Shown here: positions 27,921 to 35,703 of the stretch, in pieces | Layout: each line of letters starts with the position of its first letter | Numbering within the stretch: the stretch's first letter is position 1 | Assembly: GCF_024753205.1 (NCBI RefSeq) | Contig: NZ_JANUGZ010000001.1 | Location: 62,001 to 126,000 of the forward strand | Length of the DNA: 64,000 nt | Direction: 5' to 3' | Source of the DNA: Massilia aurea | Lineage (GTDB): Bacteria > Pseudomonadota > Gammaproteobacteria > Burkholderiales > Burkholderiaceae_D | Made by a program: the position numbers and the translations under genes | The notes under the pieces: model-generated | What the model was told of the DNA's origin: nothing | Databases searched by the model: none | What the model saw: the letters and a program-made list of their open reading frames with translations, nothing else

Positions 27921-28379
27921 ATGAACTTCCAGCTCGGCGATATCGGTCAGGTCATCCAGTTGGCAATTGCGCCCGTGTTCCTGCTGGCTGGTGTCAGCAT
28001 CCTGCTGATCCTGCTGACCAACCGGCTTGGCCGCATCATTGATCAGATGCGCTTGTTGGAAGATCGCGCTATCAAGTGCGTCGACGCCGAGTGTGTGGCT
28101 GCGCTGAGCGGTCTGCACCGCCGTTCCAGCCTGATCAATATCGCGATTGCCGCCAGCACGCTGTGCGGCCTGCTGGTCTGCCTGGTGATCGCGATGCTGT
28201 TTCTCGGCGACGCCACCGGCCTGCCGCTTGTCCATCTGATTGCTGCCAGTTTCATTGGCGCGATGCTGGCCCTGACGACGGGCTTCATCTGCCTGATGCG
28301 CGAAGTCTCTATGTCGTATCGCCTGATGCGCGAGCAGCAGCTGGTGGCGATGGCCATGTGCGCGAGGCGCGCGGCCTGA
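27921..28379 (+). CDS. DUF2721 family membrane protein
   Basis: The 152-residue protein has three hydrophobic segments (about 10-32, 68-92, 100-122) and matches the DUF2721 pattern, with LLTNRLGRIIDQMR after the first helix and a cytoplasmic RSSLINIAI segment. The function is unknown. It is divergent from the acyl-CoA-dehydrogenase operon and ends 3 bp from the convergent hydrolase gene. Confidence 0.78.
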   Translation: MNFQLGDIGQVIQLAIAPVFLLAGVSILLILLTNRLGRIIDQMRLLEDRAIKCVDAECVAALSGLHRRSSLINIAIAASTLCGLLVCLVIAMLFLGDATGLPLVHLIAASFIGAMLALTTGFICLMREVSMSYRLMREQQLVAMAMCARRAA

Positions 28380-28382
28380 GCT

Positions 28383-29294
28383 TTACCGCTCGCTGGCGCG
28401 CTTGCCCGTGACATGCCCGGCGAGGAAGTCGAACATTGCTTCAGCAATCTCGGGCCCGTGCGTCTCCAGCGCAAAGTGACCGGTATCCAAGAAGCGCACC
28501 TCGGCCTGCGGCAGGTCGCGCGTGAACGCATGCGCGCCCGCCGGCACGAAGAACGGATCGTTCTGGCCCCAGATTGCGAGTAACGGCGGCTGGTACTTAC
28601 GGAAGTACGCGTGCAGCTGCGCGTACTGCGCAATGTTCTGTCCGTAATCGACCAGCAGGTCCAGTTGCGCATCGACCCCGATGCGTTCGGTGGCGGCGAA
28701 CGCCAGCGCGTAGCCATCGGGCGCGACGCGCGATACATCGCGAACGCCTTCCGTGTACTGCCACTTCGTCATCTCAAATGAATTGAATGTGCGCAGTGCT
28801 TCGCGATTCGCCGCGCTCGGATTGGCCCACGCGGCGCGCATCGGCGCCCAACCCGGGCTCAGGCCTTCTTCGTAGCCATTGCCGTTCTGGCTCACGATGG
28901 CCGTGATGCGCTCGGGATGGCGCACGGCAAGACGCCAGCCGACTGGCGCGCCGTAGTCGAACACATACATCGCATAAGTATCGAAACCCACAGCATCCGT
29001 GAAGGCGTCGATGACGTCCGCAAGATGCGCGAACGTGAATTCGAAGGCCGGGTCGGTGCGCGTCATGCCGAAGCCCGGCAGATCGGGCGCGACCACGCGA
29101 TAGTGTTTGGCCAGCGCGGGGATCAGGTTGCGAAACATGTGCGACGACGCGCCGAAGCCGTGCAGCAGCAATATGGCAGGCGCGTCGGCCGGGCCGGCCT
29201 CGCGGTAGAACACGTCGGTGCCATCGATGGCGATGCTGGCGTAGCGTACGACAGGCATTACGGTGGTGGACAAGGCGGTAGGGTGATCTTGCAT
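28383..29294 (-). CDS. Alpha/beta hydrolase, haloalkane dehalogenase/epoxide hydrolase-like
   Basis: The 303-residue protein has HGFG for the oxyanion hole, Asp as nucleophile in YVFDYGAPVGW, Asp in GQNDPFF and His in DTGHFALE. An Asp nucleophile points to C-halogen or epoxide hydrolysis rather than ester cleavage. ATG 29294 with AGGAG at 7 bp was preferred to 29315. It is transcribed away from the CGNR regulator gene, which may control it. Confidence 0.85.
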   Translation of the reverse strand: MQDHPTALSTTVMPVVRYASIAIDGTDVFYREAGPADAPAILLLHGFGASSHMFRNLIPALAKHYRVVAPDLPGFGMTRTDPAFEFTFAHLADVIDAFTDAVGFDTYAMYVFDYGAPVGWRLAVRHPERITAIVSQNGNGYEEGLSPGWAPMRAAWANPSAANREALRTFNSFEMTKWQYTEGVRDVSRVAPDGYALAFAATERIGVDAQLDLLVDYGQNIAQYAQLHAYFRKYQPPLLAIWGQNDPFFVPAGAHAFTRDLPQAEVRFLDTGHFALETHGPEIAEAMFDFLAGHVTGKRASER

Positions 29295-29322
29295 GAATGT
29301 TCTCCTGAATGACATTGATTGG

Positions 29323-29355
29323 CATAACCTCTAAAACTACATAATTAAGGTTATG
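29323..29355. promoter_or_regulatory. Inverted repeat CATAACCT / AGGTTATG in a divergent promoter region
   Basis: Perfect 8-bp arms (29323-29330 and 29348-29355) are 17 bp apart between the hydrolase and CGNR regulator genes. A third half-site GGTTAT is at 29403-29408, close to the regulator start. This fits a binding site of the adjacent regulator, by inference. Confidence 0.5.
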
Positions 29356-29424
29356 GGCCCATTGTGGCATGGGTGGAGTAACCCTTCAAGTATAATCTTG
29401 ATGGTTATTACATTGGAGGCAGTC

Positions 29425-30012
29425 ATGGCCGATACATTGCAGTCCGAAGCTGGCGCAGCACCTTTGATCGCTGATCATCTGGCGCTCGACATGCTCAACA
29501 CCGAGGCGGGCGTCGGCGACGCGCAGCAGGATTTCTGGTGGAGCAGCCACGCCGTGCTGGACTGGCTGGCGCGTTGCGGTATCGATGCGGGACAGCCTTC
29601 CGGACCCGCGGCGGATGCCTTGCTGCGCGACGCGAAGGTATTGCGCGCTGCCGCGCGTGATCTGATCACGCGCCGTATGGAGGGTAAACAGGGTGATCCT
29701 GCGCTGCTCAACCGTTATCTGGCGGCGGTGAGGTCGACGCCGGCGCTTGTCTGGGACGAGGTGCAGCCGCATTTGGTGCATCAGGGCGGGGCGCCGTCGC
29801 CCGCACGTGCGTTGGGAGTATTGGCCGAGGCTGTCGCGACCTTGCTGGCCGAAGGTGATTTCACGCTGGTCAGACAATGCGAGCATCCGGAGTGCGTGCT
29901 GTGGTTCTACGACCGTACGAAATCGCACCGGAGGCGCTGGTGCAGCATGGCGCTGTGCGGCAATCGGCATAAGGCTGCGCAGTTTCGCGCGCGGAACCGA
30001 CCTGTAGCGTAG
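29425..30012 (+). CDS. CGNR zinc-finger transcription regulator (ABATE domain)
   Basis: The 195-residue protein has an N-terminal ABATE-like helical domain starting LALDMLNTEAG. Its C-terminal CGNR zinc finger reads CEHPECVLWFYD...WCSMALCGNRHKA. The family is thought to bind DNA in response to a small ligand. ATG 29425 follows GGAGG. It is divergent from the alpha/beta hydrolase, a usual arrangement for a local regulator. Confidence 0.88.
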   Translation: MADTLQSEAGAAPLIADHLALDMLNTEAGVGDAQQDFWWSSHAVLDWLARCGIDAGQPSGPAADALLRDAKVLRAAARDLITRRMEGKQGDPALLNRYLAAVRSTPALVWDEVQPHLVHQGGAPSPARALGVLAEAVATLLAEGDFTLVRQCEHPECVLWFYDRTKSHRRRWCSMALCGNRHKAAQFRARNRPVA

Positions 30013-30058
30013 GCGTTGTAACCGATACTGCTGAAGTTGCAGTTTGTGCGCAGGCGGT

Positions 30059-30092
30059 AAAAAACCCGCTGTGCCATGACGGCAAGCGGGTT
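30059..30092 (-). terminator. Terminator of the eRF1-like protein gene
   Basis: AACCCGCT (30063-30070) pairs with AGCGGGTT (30085-30092), with TTTTTT following on the minus strand. It lies between two convergent genes. Confidence 0.85.
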
Positions 30093-30126
30093 AATCGCGC
30101 GCTGGCGCTGAAAGACTGTCAGCGAA

Positions 30127-30507
30127 TTACTGCATGCCGCCGCTGCTGATGAAATGCTCGCGTGCATAGGCCAGCAGTTGGCCTTCCGATGGATGATCCA
30201 CCGTTTCCACTGACTTGATCTTGTCGGCAATCGCCGGCATTTTGCTCGTCAGGTAGGAGACGAACGCGGTTTTTTCTTCGGCCGGGCCCACGACCAGAAT
30301 TTGCTCGCTGTCGGTCAGCGCTGCGGCGATGTCCTTGTAGAACAGCGTGTTGTCATCACCGTTGACGTGGTTGTCGCCGTGCTTCTGATGCGGATGCGGA
30401 TGGGTCGAATGGGTTTTCATCGACTCGGATTCCGACGCATTCTTGTCGAAGTGGATGACTTGGGCTTTGGTGTGGTCGAGCCAGACGACGGTGTTATTCA
30501 GGGACAT
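30127..30507 (-). CDS. eRF1/Pelota-like (baeRF-type) small protein
   Basis: The 126-residue protein starts MSLNNTVVWLDHTKAQVIHF and has ILVVGPAEEKTAFVSYL, the layout of small bacterial proteins related to eRF1 domain 3, often named translational machinery or host-attachment proteins. A His-rich stretch (THPHPHQKHGDNH) lies in the middle. Function in bacteria is unknown. ATG 30519 is an alternative start. The gene is divergent from the Rrf2 regulator. Confidence 0.72.
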   Translation of the reverse strand: MSLNNTVVWLDHTKAQVIHFDKNASESESMKTHSTHPHPHQKHGDNHVNGDDNTLFYKDIAAALTDSEQILVVGPAEEKTAFVSYLTSKMPAIADKIKSVETVDHPSEGQLLAYAREHFISSGGMQ

Positions 30508-30641
30508 GGTTGCTTTCATAATGAAGTGTGGGTTGAGCATAGCGCATGTCCCGTGGTGACTGGGTGCGCTACCACACGCACGTCCGGTCACAGTCGACAA
30601 AACTGAAACTCGACGAATTGCGTTCAACTCCCGACGATATC

Positions 30642-30664
30642 GATACTCCTGAAGTTTCGGTATC
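30642..30664. promoter_or_regulatory. Inverted repeat GATAC / GTATC upstream of the Rrf2 gene
   Basis: GATAC (30642-30646) and GTATC (30660-30664) flank TCCTGAAGTTTCG just upstream of the regulator. A similar sequence, CGATACTGCTGAAGTTGCAGT, lies at 30022-30042 downstream of the CGNR gene. It may be an Rrf2 operator. Confidence 0.35.
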
Positions 30665-30687
30665 ATGATGGCAGGAGGATTTCAACG

Positions 30688-31101
30688 ATGAGAGCAGATT
30701 TCAGACTGGCGCGCATGCTGCACGTCCTGAGCCATATTCACGGCCGCACCAATACCACGAGTTCCGAGGAACTCGCGGTCATGCTCAATACCAATCCCGT
30801 GCTCGTGCGCCGGATGATGGGCGGACTGCGCGCGGCAGGGTATGTGACGTCAACGTCCGGGCGAAACGGCGGCTGGGTACTGGCGGTCGATCCCGACGCC
30901 ATCACGGTGCTCGATGTGTACCAGGCACTTGAAGAACCCGTGATCTTTGCAATCGGCGCAAATGTCGATCACCCGGGCTGCCCGCAGGAACAGGCCATCA
31001 ACGGCGCACTCGAAGTGGCCATGGCCCAGGCGGCCGGCACGCTGCTGCGTGAATTCGGGCAGGTGCGCCTGTCTGCCTTCATCACCTCGTTGGCAACCTA
31101 G
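30688..31101 (+). CDS. Rrf2 family transcription regulator
   Basis: The 137-residue winged-helix regulator shows the Rrf2 recognition region (TSSEELAVMLNTNPVLVRRMMGGL) and GGWVLAVDPDAITVLDVYQAL. Only one cysteine is near the usual cluster position (HPGCPQ), so an Fe-S cluster like that of IscR or NsrR is doubtful. AGGAGG precedes the ATG. The target is not evident; the divergent eRF1-like gene is a candidate. Confidence 0.9.
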   Translation: MRADFRLARMLHVLSHIHGRTNTTSSEELAVMLNTNPVLVRRMMGGLRAAGYVTSTSGRNGGWVLAVDPDAITVLDVYQALEEPVIFAIGANVDHPGCPQEQAINGALEVAMAQAAGTLLREFGQVRLSAFITSLAT

Positions 31102-31102
31102 G

Positions 31103-31220
31103 GGCGCGTGGCCGCGACGGCAAGCTCCGCGCCTCCCTGGGCGTGCACATGCCGCGCTGGTGCGCCAACCGCGTGGCGCTGGTGGGCGATGCAGCCTGGT
31201 ACCCGACGCCGCTCACGGAT
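31103..31220 (+). pseudogene. Remnant of an FAD-dependent monooxygenase
   Basis: One frame reads RGRDGKLRASLGVHMPRWCA then NRVALVGDAAWYPTPLT. GDAA with its flanks is the second FAD-binding motif of class A flavin monooxygenases. No start, N-terminal Rossmann motif or C-terminal part is present. The fragment lies directly downstream of the LysR gene on the other strand, a usual place for the regulated enzyme. Confidence 0.65.
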
Positions 31221-31225
31221 ATATG

Positions 31226-32176
31226 TCAAGAAAGGTCGGCGATTATCGGTGGCGTCTGATCGCCTTGCGCTGGCGCCGCCACGTGAAAGCCCCCGATCTG
31301 GCTGAATTGGTCGACCGCGAATTCGATGAAGGTTTTTACGCGCAGCGGCTGATAGTGGCGCGATGGCGTCAGCACGTATAAGTCCTGACTGCGGGCCATC
31401 CAGCCTGGCAATACCTGAACCAGTGCGCCGCTCGACGACAGATCGTGGATCAGCCAGTCGGGGCAAATGGCAATGCCGCTGCCCAGCACGAGCGCTTCGC
31501 GGATCGCCAGTGCATTGTTGACGCGGTAGCGACTGCGGACGGGCACCTGGATCGCCTGATTGTCGCGGTGCAGATCGATCGTGGTTCCGGGTGTCCATGC
31601 GAAGCGCACGAAGTCGTGGCCGGTCAGATCGGCTGGCTGTTCTGGCTCGCCCCGTTGTTGCAAATAGGCGGGCGAGGCCGCGAGAAAGCGCGGGACCGTG
31701 GCCAGGTGGCGGCCGGTGACATCCGGCGGCAGCGGTCCGCCGAGCCGGAAAGCGATATCGACGCCTTCGGCGACCAGATCGATATAGCGGTCGTCAAGTA
31801 CCAGTTCGATCTCCACCGCCGGATGCGCGGCCAGAAAGCGCCCGACAATGGCATTGATTCGCAACTGCCCCAGGCCAACCGGCGCATTGATGCGCAGAAG
31901 ACCCGAGACCTGGCCGCCCATCCCCTGGACGGTGCCCACCGCAGCATCGAAGCCATCGAGCACCAGTTTGGCATCGAGGTAGAACTGCCGCCCCTGGTCG
32001 GTTGGCGACAAGCCCCTGGTGCTGCGCTGAAACAGCCGCACAGCCAGGTGCTGCTCGAGCTGGGCCAGCAGCTTGCTGACCGTCGGCTGCGTCGTCCCGA
32101 GTTCACGCGCTGCCGCCGACAAGCTGCCCAGCTCCAGCGTTCGTACGAAGGTACGCATAGCGCGCAGAGTATCCAT
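31226..32176 (-). CDS. LysR family transcription regulator
   Basis: The 316-residue protein has an N-terminal winged helix (SLSAAARELGTTQPTVSKLLAQLE) and a periplasmic-binding-protein-like effector domain from about residue 90. It is divergent from the SGNH hydrolase gene. Its former target may be the monooxygenase remnant at its 3' end. The C-terminal 20 residues (AAPAQGDQTPPIIADLS) look like an extension. Confidence 0.93.
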   Translation of the reverse strand: MDTLRAMRTFVRTLELGSLSAAARELGTTQPTVSKLLAQLEQHLAVRLFQRSTRGLSPTDQGRQFYLDAKLVLDGFDAAVGTVQGMGGQVSGLLRINAPVGLGQLRINAIVGRFLAAHPAVEIELVLDDRYIDLVAEGVDIAFRLGGPLPPDVTGRHLATVPRFLAASPAYLQQRGEPEQPADLTGHDFVRFAWTPGTTIDLHRDNQAIQVPVRSRYRVNNALAIREALVLGSGIAICPDWLIHDLSSSGALVQVLPGWMARSQDLYVLTPSRHYQPLRVKTFIEFAVDQFSQIGGFHVAAPAQGDQTPPIIADLS

Positions 32177-32274
32177 CGATATATTCTTGAATGGAATGAG
32201 TAATGTTCGACTTTATCATCTTCCAGCAAGATATCGAATGACCTATCGTGGGTTCTTTATCACTGAGGGTACCC

Positions 32275-33549
32275 ATGCGCCACTACCTACACAACGCAGC
32301 GATCTGGGCTGCCATGACCCTTGCAGGCAACGCATTGGCCGAGGACGCACGTACGGATTGGATGACTTCCTGGTACGCAGCGCCTCAACCAGGCTGGGAC
32401 AGCCAATTCGTTTTGCCGATGAACGTGCCTGCCGTTCTGGATCATCAGACGGTGCGCGAATACGTTCGCATCAGTGCCGGCGGCGAGCGCATCAAACTGG
32501 TGTTTTCGAATCGCTATGGCAAAGCACCTCTGGCAATCGGCGCGGCCAGCGTGATGATGCGCGAGGTGACATTCGCAGGCGCGCGCCAGGTGACATTCGC
32601 AGGCGCGCGCCAGGTGACGATCGCGCCTGGCGCCACGGTCACGAGCGACCCGATTGCATTATCGGTCGCGCCGTTGTCGCAGCTGGAGGTCACGACCTAT
32701 CTGCCAAAGCGCACCGCGATCACCGGGTTTCACTGGGGTGCGTCGCAAAGTATCAGCATCGCTGCCGGCAATGCCAGCCGGGCAGCCGAGTTTTCGAAAG
32801 CGACGCGGGTGGAAGGGCGCTTGTTTCTCAGCGCCGTGCTGGTCGACGCATTACCGGATAGCCGTACGGTGGTGGCGCTGGGCGACTCCATCACCGATGG
32901 CAACGGATCGACGCCGGATGCGGATCGGCGCTGGCCCGATTTCCTCGCGCGTCGCCTGGCGCCGCATGGCATCGCCGTGGCCAATGCCGGCATTTCCGGT
33001 GCGCGGTTGCTGAGCGATGGTATGGGCGAGCGCGCGCTGGCGCGATTCGAGCAGGATGTGCTGCGCCAACCCGGGGTGTCGGATGTGATTGTTCTGTTGG
33101 GGATCAACGATATCGGCTGGCCTGGCAGTCCTTTCGCGCCGGCTGAAACGATGGTGACGCTGAACGAATTGACGGCGGGCTTTCGCCAGCTTGCGGCCAC
33201 CGCGCATGCCAGAAACATCCGGATCACGGTGGGGACGCTACCGCCATTCGAGGGCGCGCTGGAGGGAACACCGTTTGCCGGGCATTACAACCCGCAGAAA
33301 GAGGCATTGCGCCTGCGGTTGAATGACTGGATCCGGGGCGCTGGCATCTTCGATGCCGTGGTCGACTTCGACGTGGTGCTGCGCGATCCGGCACGGCCGC
33401 AGCGCCTGCGCGCTGAACTCGATTCGGGCGACCATCTGCACCCGGGCGATGCCGGGTATCGGAAGATGGCCGATGCTATCGATATCGACGCCATCGTTGC
33501 GCGCGATCGGGGCGCTCGTCGTGACGCTGTTTCGGCCCGGATTCAGTGA
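32275..33549 (+). CDS. Secreted SGNH/GDSL hydrolase
   Basis: The 424-residue protein starts at ATG 32275 with a signal peptide ending NALAED. The SGNH blocks are GDSITDGNGS (nucleophile Ser), LLGINDIGWPG and DHLHPGDAGY (catalytic Asp/His). An N-terminal beta-domain of about 150 residues precedes them. The family cleaves esters, often acetyl groups of polysaccharides. It contains an in-frame 24-bp tandem duplication (VTFAGARQ twice) at 32564-32611. Confidence 0.9.
   Translation: MRHYLHNAAIWAAMTLAGNALAEDARTDWMTSWYAAPQPGWDSQFVLPMNVPAVLDHQTVREYVRISAGGERIKLVFSNRYGKAPLAIGAASVMMREVTFAGARQVTFAGARQVTIAPGATVTSDPIALSVAPLSQLEVTTYLPKRTAITGFHWGASQSISIAAGNASRAAEFSKATRVEGRLFLSAVLVDALPDSRTVVALGDSITDGNGSTPDADRRWPDFLARRLAPHGIAVANAGISGARLLSDGMGERALARFEQDVLRQPGVSDVIVLLGINDIGWPGSPFAPAETMVTLNELTAGFRQLAATAHARNIRITVGTLPPFEGALEGTPFAGHYNPQKEALRLRLNDWIRGAGIFDAVVDFDVVLRDPARPQRLRAELDSGDHLHPGDAGYRKMADAIDIDAIVARDRGARRDAVSARIQ
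32564..32611 (+). repeat. In-frame 24-bp tandem duplication inside the SGNH hydrolase gene
   Basis: Two exact 24-bp copies (32564-32587 and 32588-32611) encode the same eight residues twice; a third copy is started and diverges. It is probably a recent slippage event. Confidence 0.9.
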
Positions 33550-33559
33550 GGCGGTCTGA

Positions 33560-34597
33560 TCATTCTTTGTCGTCATCGTTTGCGCCCGGATCCGGCTTGA
33601 CGCGCGTGAGCTTGTAATCGGCCGCAGAGCGCTCAAGCGCCAAGCCAAGTACATCCTTGAGGTCGTCAGGACTCGCACCGTTGTCCAGTTGCTGCTTGGC
33701 GAACGTGTTACGCAGCGTGCGGCCGCCGGAGCGCGCCAGATCCATGCCGGCGCGCTCGAAGGTGGCGCGCATCTGCACATACACCGTTTTCCTCGTCATC
33801 CTGGCGCCGGCTGCATTGGCCGGGAAGACGAACTGGCCAGGGATGGCCAGCGTCTCGCGCTCGGCAAGCCATGGCAGCAGCTCATCGGCGCCGTCGCGGG
33901 GGAGGGTGATCGTGTGTTCGTGGCTGGTGTCATGCTTTTCGTCTGGCGTGATGGTCAGCACGATCGAGCCATCGAGCGCCTGCTGGCGGCCGATCTCGGA
34001 CATCAGCAAGCCAATCGCTTCCGATACGCGCAAACCGGCCAGGGCCATGACGACCTGCATGGCACGATCGCGCCGGCGCTTCCAGCCCTCGAACGGTGTA
34101 CTGGTGCGGCGCTGTGGCGCCTCGGCCGGCAAGGCCGCGAAGAACCGCACCAACTGCTCGTCGGACAATGTGCGGCCGGCGTCGTCGCGCGTCATGTGGG
34201 CACGATCGATGTGGCGGATGGCCAGCTGAGCAGGGTTGGGGTTGACGTTCAGGTGCTCATAGCAACGCTCGAGGAGCCGCAGGTAACGGTAGGCGATCTT
34301 GCTGTTGAGGATGAGCTTTCCCTTAACGGTACGACCAATGAACCGGGCCAGGTCGGTGTGGGTGACCGTGGAGAAGGTGAGGCCTTGTTCAAGCATCCAG
34401 CCCGCCACGTTGGCAAACATGAAGTTGTAGATCTTCGCCGATGCCGCTGACGGGATGCGCAACGTGCCATCGATGGGCAGGCGGCGGCCGGTCTCGGCGA
34501 AGGCCGTGGTGGCAACGAATTCCCGGAATGCTTTGATGGGATCACGGTCCCATGAAGTTGGTGTGGACATGGAGGATGGAATCAGGTTGGGATGCAC
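33560..34597 (-). CDS. Tyrosine recombinase/integrase 1
   Basis: The 345-residue protein has an N-terminal SAM-like core-binding domain and a C-terminal catalytic domain. Arg-I is in ALAGLRVSEAIGLL, Arg-II in GGRTLRNTFA, and the nucleophile Tyr is in LERSAADYK. The usual H of the HxLRH box is Arg here (RTLR). ATG 34570 is an alternative start. One of the four GTTGGTTAGTTAC sites ends 18 bp upstream of the start, which may be both promoter and recombination site. A second, different recombinase is at 48783-49949. Confidence 0.88.
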   Translation of the reverse strand: MHPNLIPSSMSTPTSWDRDPIKAFREFVATTAFAETGRRLPIDGTLRIPSAASAKIYNFMFANVAGWMLEQGLTFSTVTHTDLARFIGRTVKGKLILNSKIAYRYLRLLERCYEHLNVNPNPAQLAIRHIDRAHMTRDDAGRTLSDEQLVRFFAALPAEAPQRRTSTPFEGWKRRRDRAMQVVMALAGLRVSEAIGLLMSEIGRQQALDGSIVLTITPDEKHDTSHEHTITLPRDGADELLPWLAERETLAIPGQFVFPANAAGARMTRKTVYVQMRATFERAGMDLARSGGRTLRNTFAKQQLDNGASPDDLKDVLGLALERSAADYKLTRVKPDPGANDDDKE

Positions 34598-34614
34598 TAG
34601 AGTAGCATAAAAAG

Positions 34615-34627
34615 GTAACTAACCAAC
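34615..34627 (-). repeat. Site A: GTTGGTTAGTTAC repeat
   Basis: On the minus strand the 13-mer is followed by CTTTTTATG. It is the first of four identical copies in 14 kb. It lies 18 bp upstream of recombinase 1. Same orientation as site B, opposite to sites C and D. Confidence 0.85.
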
Positions 34628-34926
34628 AGAGGCGCTACCACACACGAATTTATCGACGTCCTCGACTCTCTCAAAGACAACAACTTCGAAATTAGCCACC
34701 AGAAGGGAGGTTTGATTGTGCCTCGTCGATTAACGTTTCCGTAACATCGGCAGATCGAATCAGTTCAACTGATGGGCACGCGAGTCAGGTTCAGCGGGGC
34801 ATGTCAAGACGGGGGAGGGGACGAGTGATGAAGTATTTGACTGTACGTGACTTTGTGTGACCGTACGGGCGGGTTATTCAGCTACTATCGAATCGGAACA
34901 CGCGTTCTATCTCATTAGGGGGAAGC
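34628..34926. other. Low-GC intergenic stretch after site A
   Basis: One open frame without a start (34634-34744) encodes EFIDVLDSLKDNNFEISHQK and about ten more residues, then stops. It looks like the tail of a gene cut at site A. The rest, to the zinc-ribbon gene, has no feature I can name. Confidence 0.4.
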
Positions 34927-35243
34927 ATGTACCAGTGTCCTCAATGTCAGGATTTTTCTCTCTCCAACTCTGCGACATTATCCATGACGCTCGACGGCTC
35001 GACGGCTCGACGACATGCCCGACATGCAGGACGACGCTGCGTATCAAGCGCAAGCCGACAAATTACCTGCTTATCGCGTATATGTGTCTTCGCGCGATCC
35101 TGGGGTCATCGCTGCCGGGCGGCTATAACGTCGGGATTTTTATCGAATTAAGCGTGATGATTGCCTTGTTTGTGGTCCAGTTTCTATTGATGGAATACGA
35201 GGTTGTCAGCCTGGGTACGTCGCGTCATTCCTCTAAAAGTTGA
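34927..35243 (+). pseudogene. Frameshifted zinc-ribbon membrane protein gene (possible phase-variable locus)
   Basis: The first frame starts MYQCPQCQDFSLSNSATL. After three copies of the 8-bp unit GCTCGACG (34989-35012) the meaningful frame continues one phase over as TCPTCRTTLRIKRKPTNYLL and then a hydrophobic C-terminus (IELSVMIALFVVQFLLMEYE). With two copies the frame would be unbroken, giving about 102 residues with a CPxC...CPxC zinc ribbon and one or two membrane helices. So the gene is either off by repeat slippage or decayed. It lies between repeat sites A and B. Confidence 0.7.
34989..35012 (+). repeat. Three tandem copies of an 8-bp unit causing a frameshift
   Basis: GCTCGACG occurs three times in a row. 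Loss or gain of one copy changes the frame by two bases and would restore the zinc-ribbon protein frame. Confidence 0.9.
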
Positions 35244-35703
35244 TTGCTCTATACGATGCGGTGTCGGTTTTTAGACACGATCGTTTGCCTGCGCTGTCCC
35301 GGGAAAGGCGGTGCTCTGAAAGGCTGCGCTTAAACGAAACTCCAGGAATTACATAAACTCCCCCATGTCGAGCTGTTCTCGTGCAAGATGTAGGACGACA
35401 AGGGTTTGAGAAGTTCTGCATTGCAGTCTCCGCCTGTCACACGCCAGAGAGATAAAAAGTAACTAACCAACTTTGGCTGAAAAAAGAATAAAAGCAAACC
35501 CGCCAGCAGAAGCGGCGGCATCGACGTAGAAACAAACATGCAAGCAGTAAGTCTAAGTGCACCTGCAACCAGCTCTGATCGCGCGGCGAGCGTCAAACAT
35601 GAAATCGATCTTCAACAAAGGATGTTGCCGAAGATTGCGCGAGGCAAATGATCGCCCAATGTTTTCTCACCATGTCAATTCACCGTAAATTCCCGGGATC
35701 CTT
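35244..35703. other. Intergenic region containing site B
   Basis: This 460-bp low-GC stretch lies between the zinc-ribbon gene and cbpA. It contains site B and a 37-codon open frame starting MQAVSLSAPATSSDRAASVK (35538-35651) that I cannot assign. A minus-strand 88-codon frame across site B has no recognisable content. Confidence 0.45.
35459..35471 (-). repeat. Site B: GTTGGTTAGTTAC repeat
   Basis: On the minus strand the 13-mer continues as TTTTTATC. It shares 18 consecutive bases with site D (GTTGGTTAGTTACTTTTT). It is 844 bp from site A in the same orientation. Confidence 0.85.

Noticed and set aside
35330..35596. 88-codon minus frame across site B as a gene
   Set aside because: No ribosome binding site, no recognisable product, and it runs through the repeated site.
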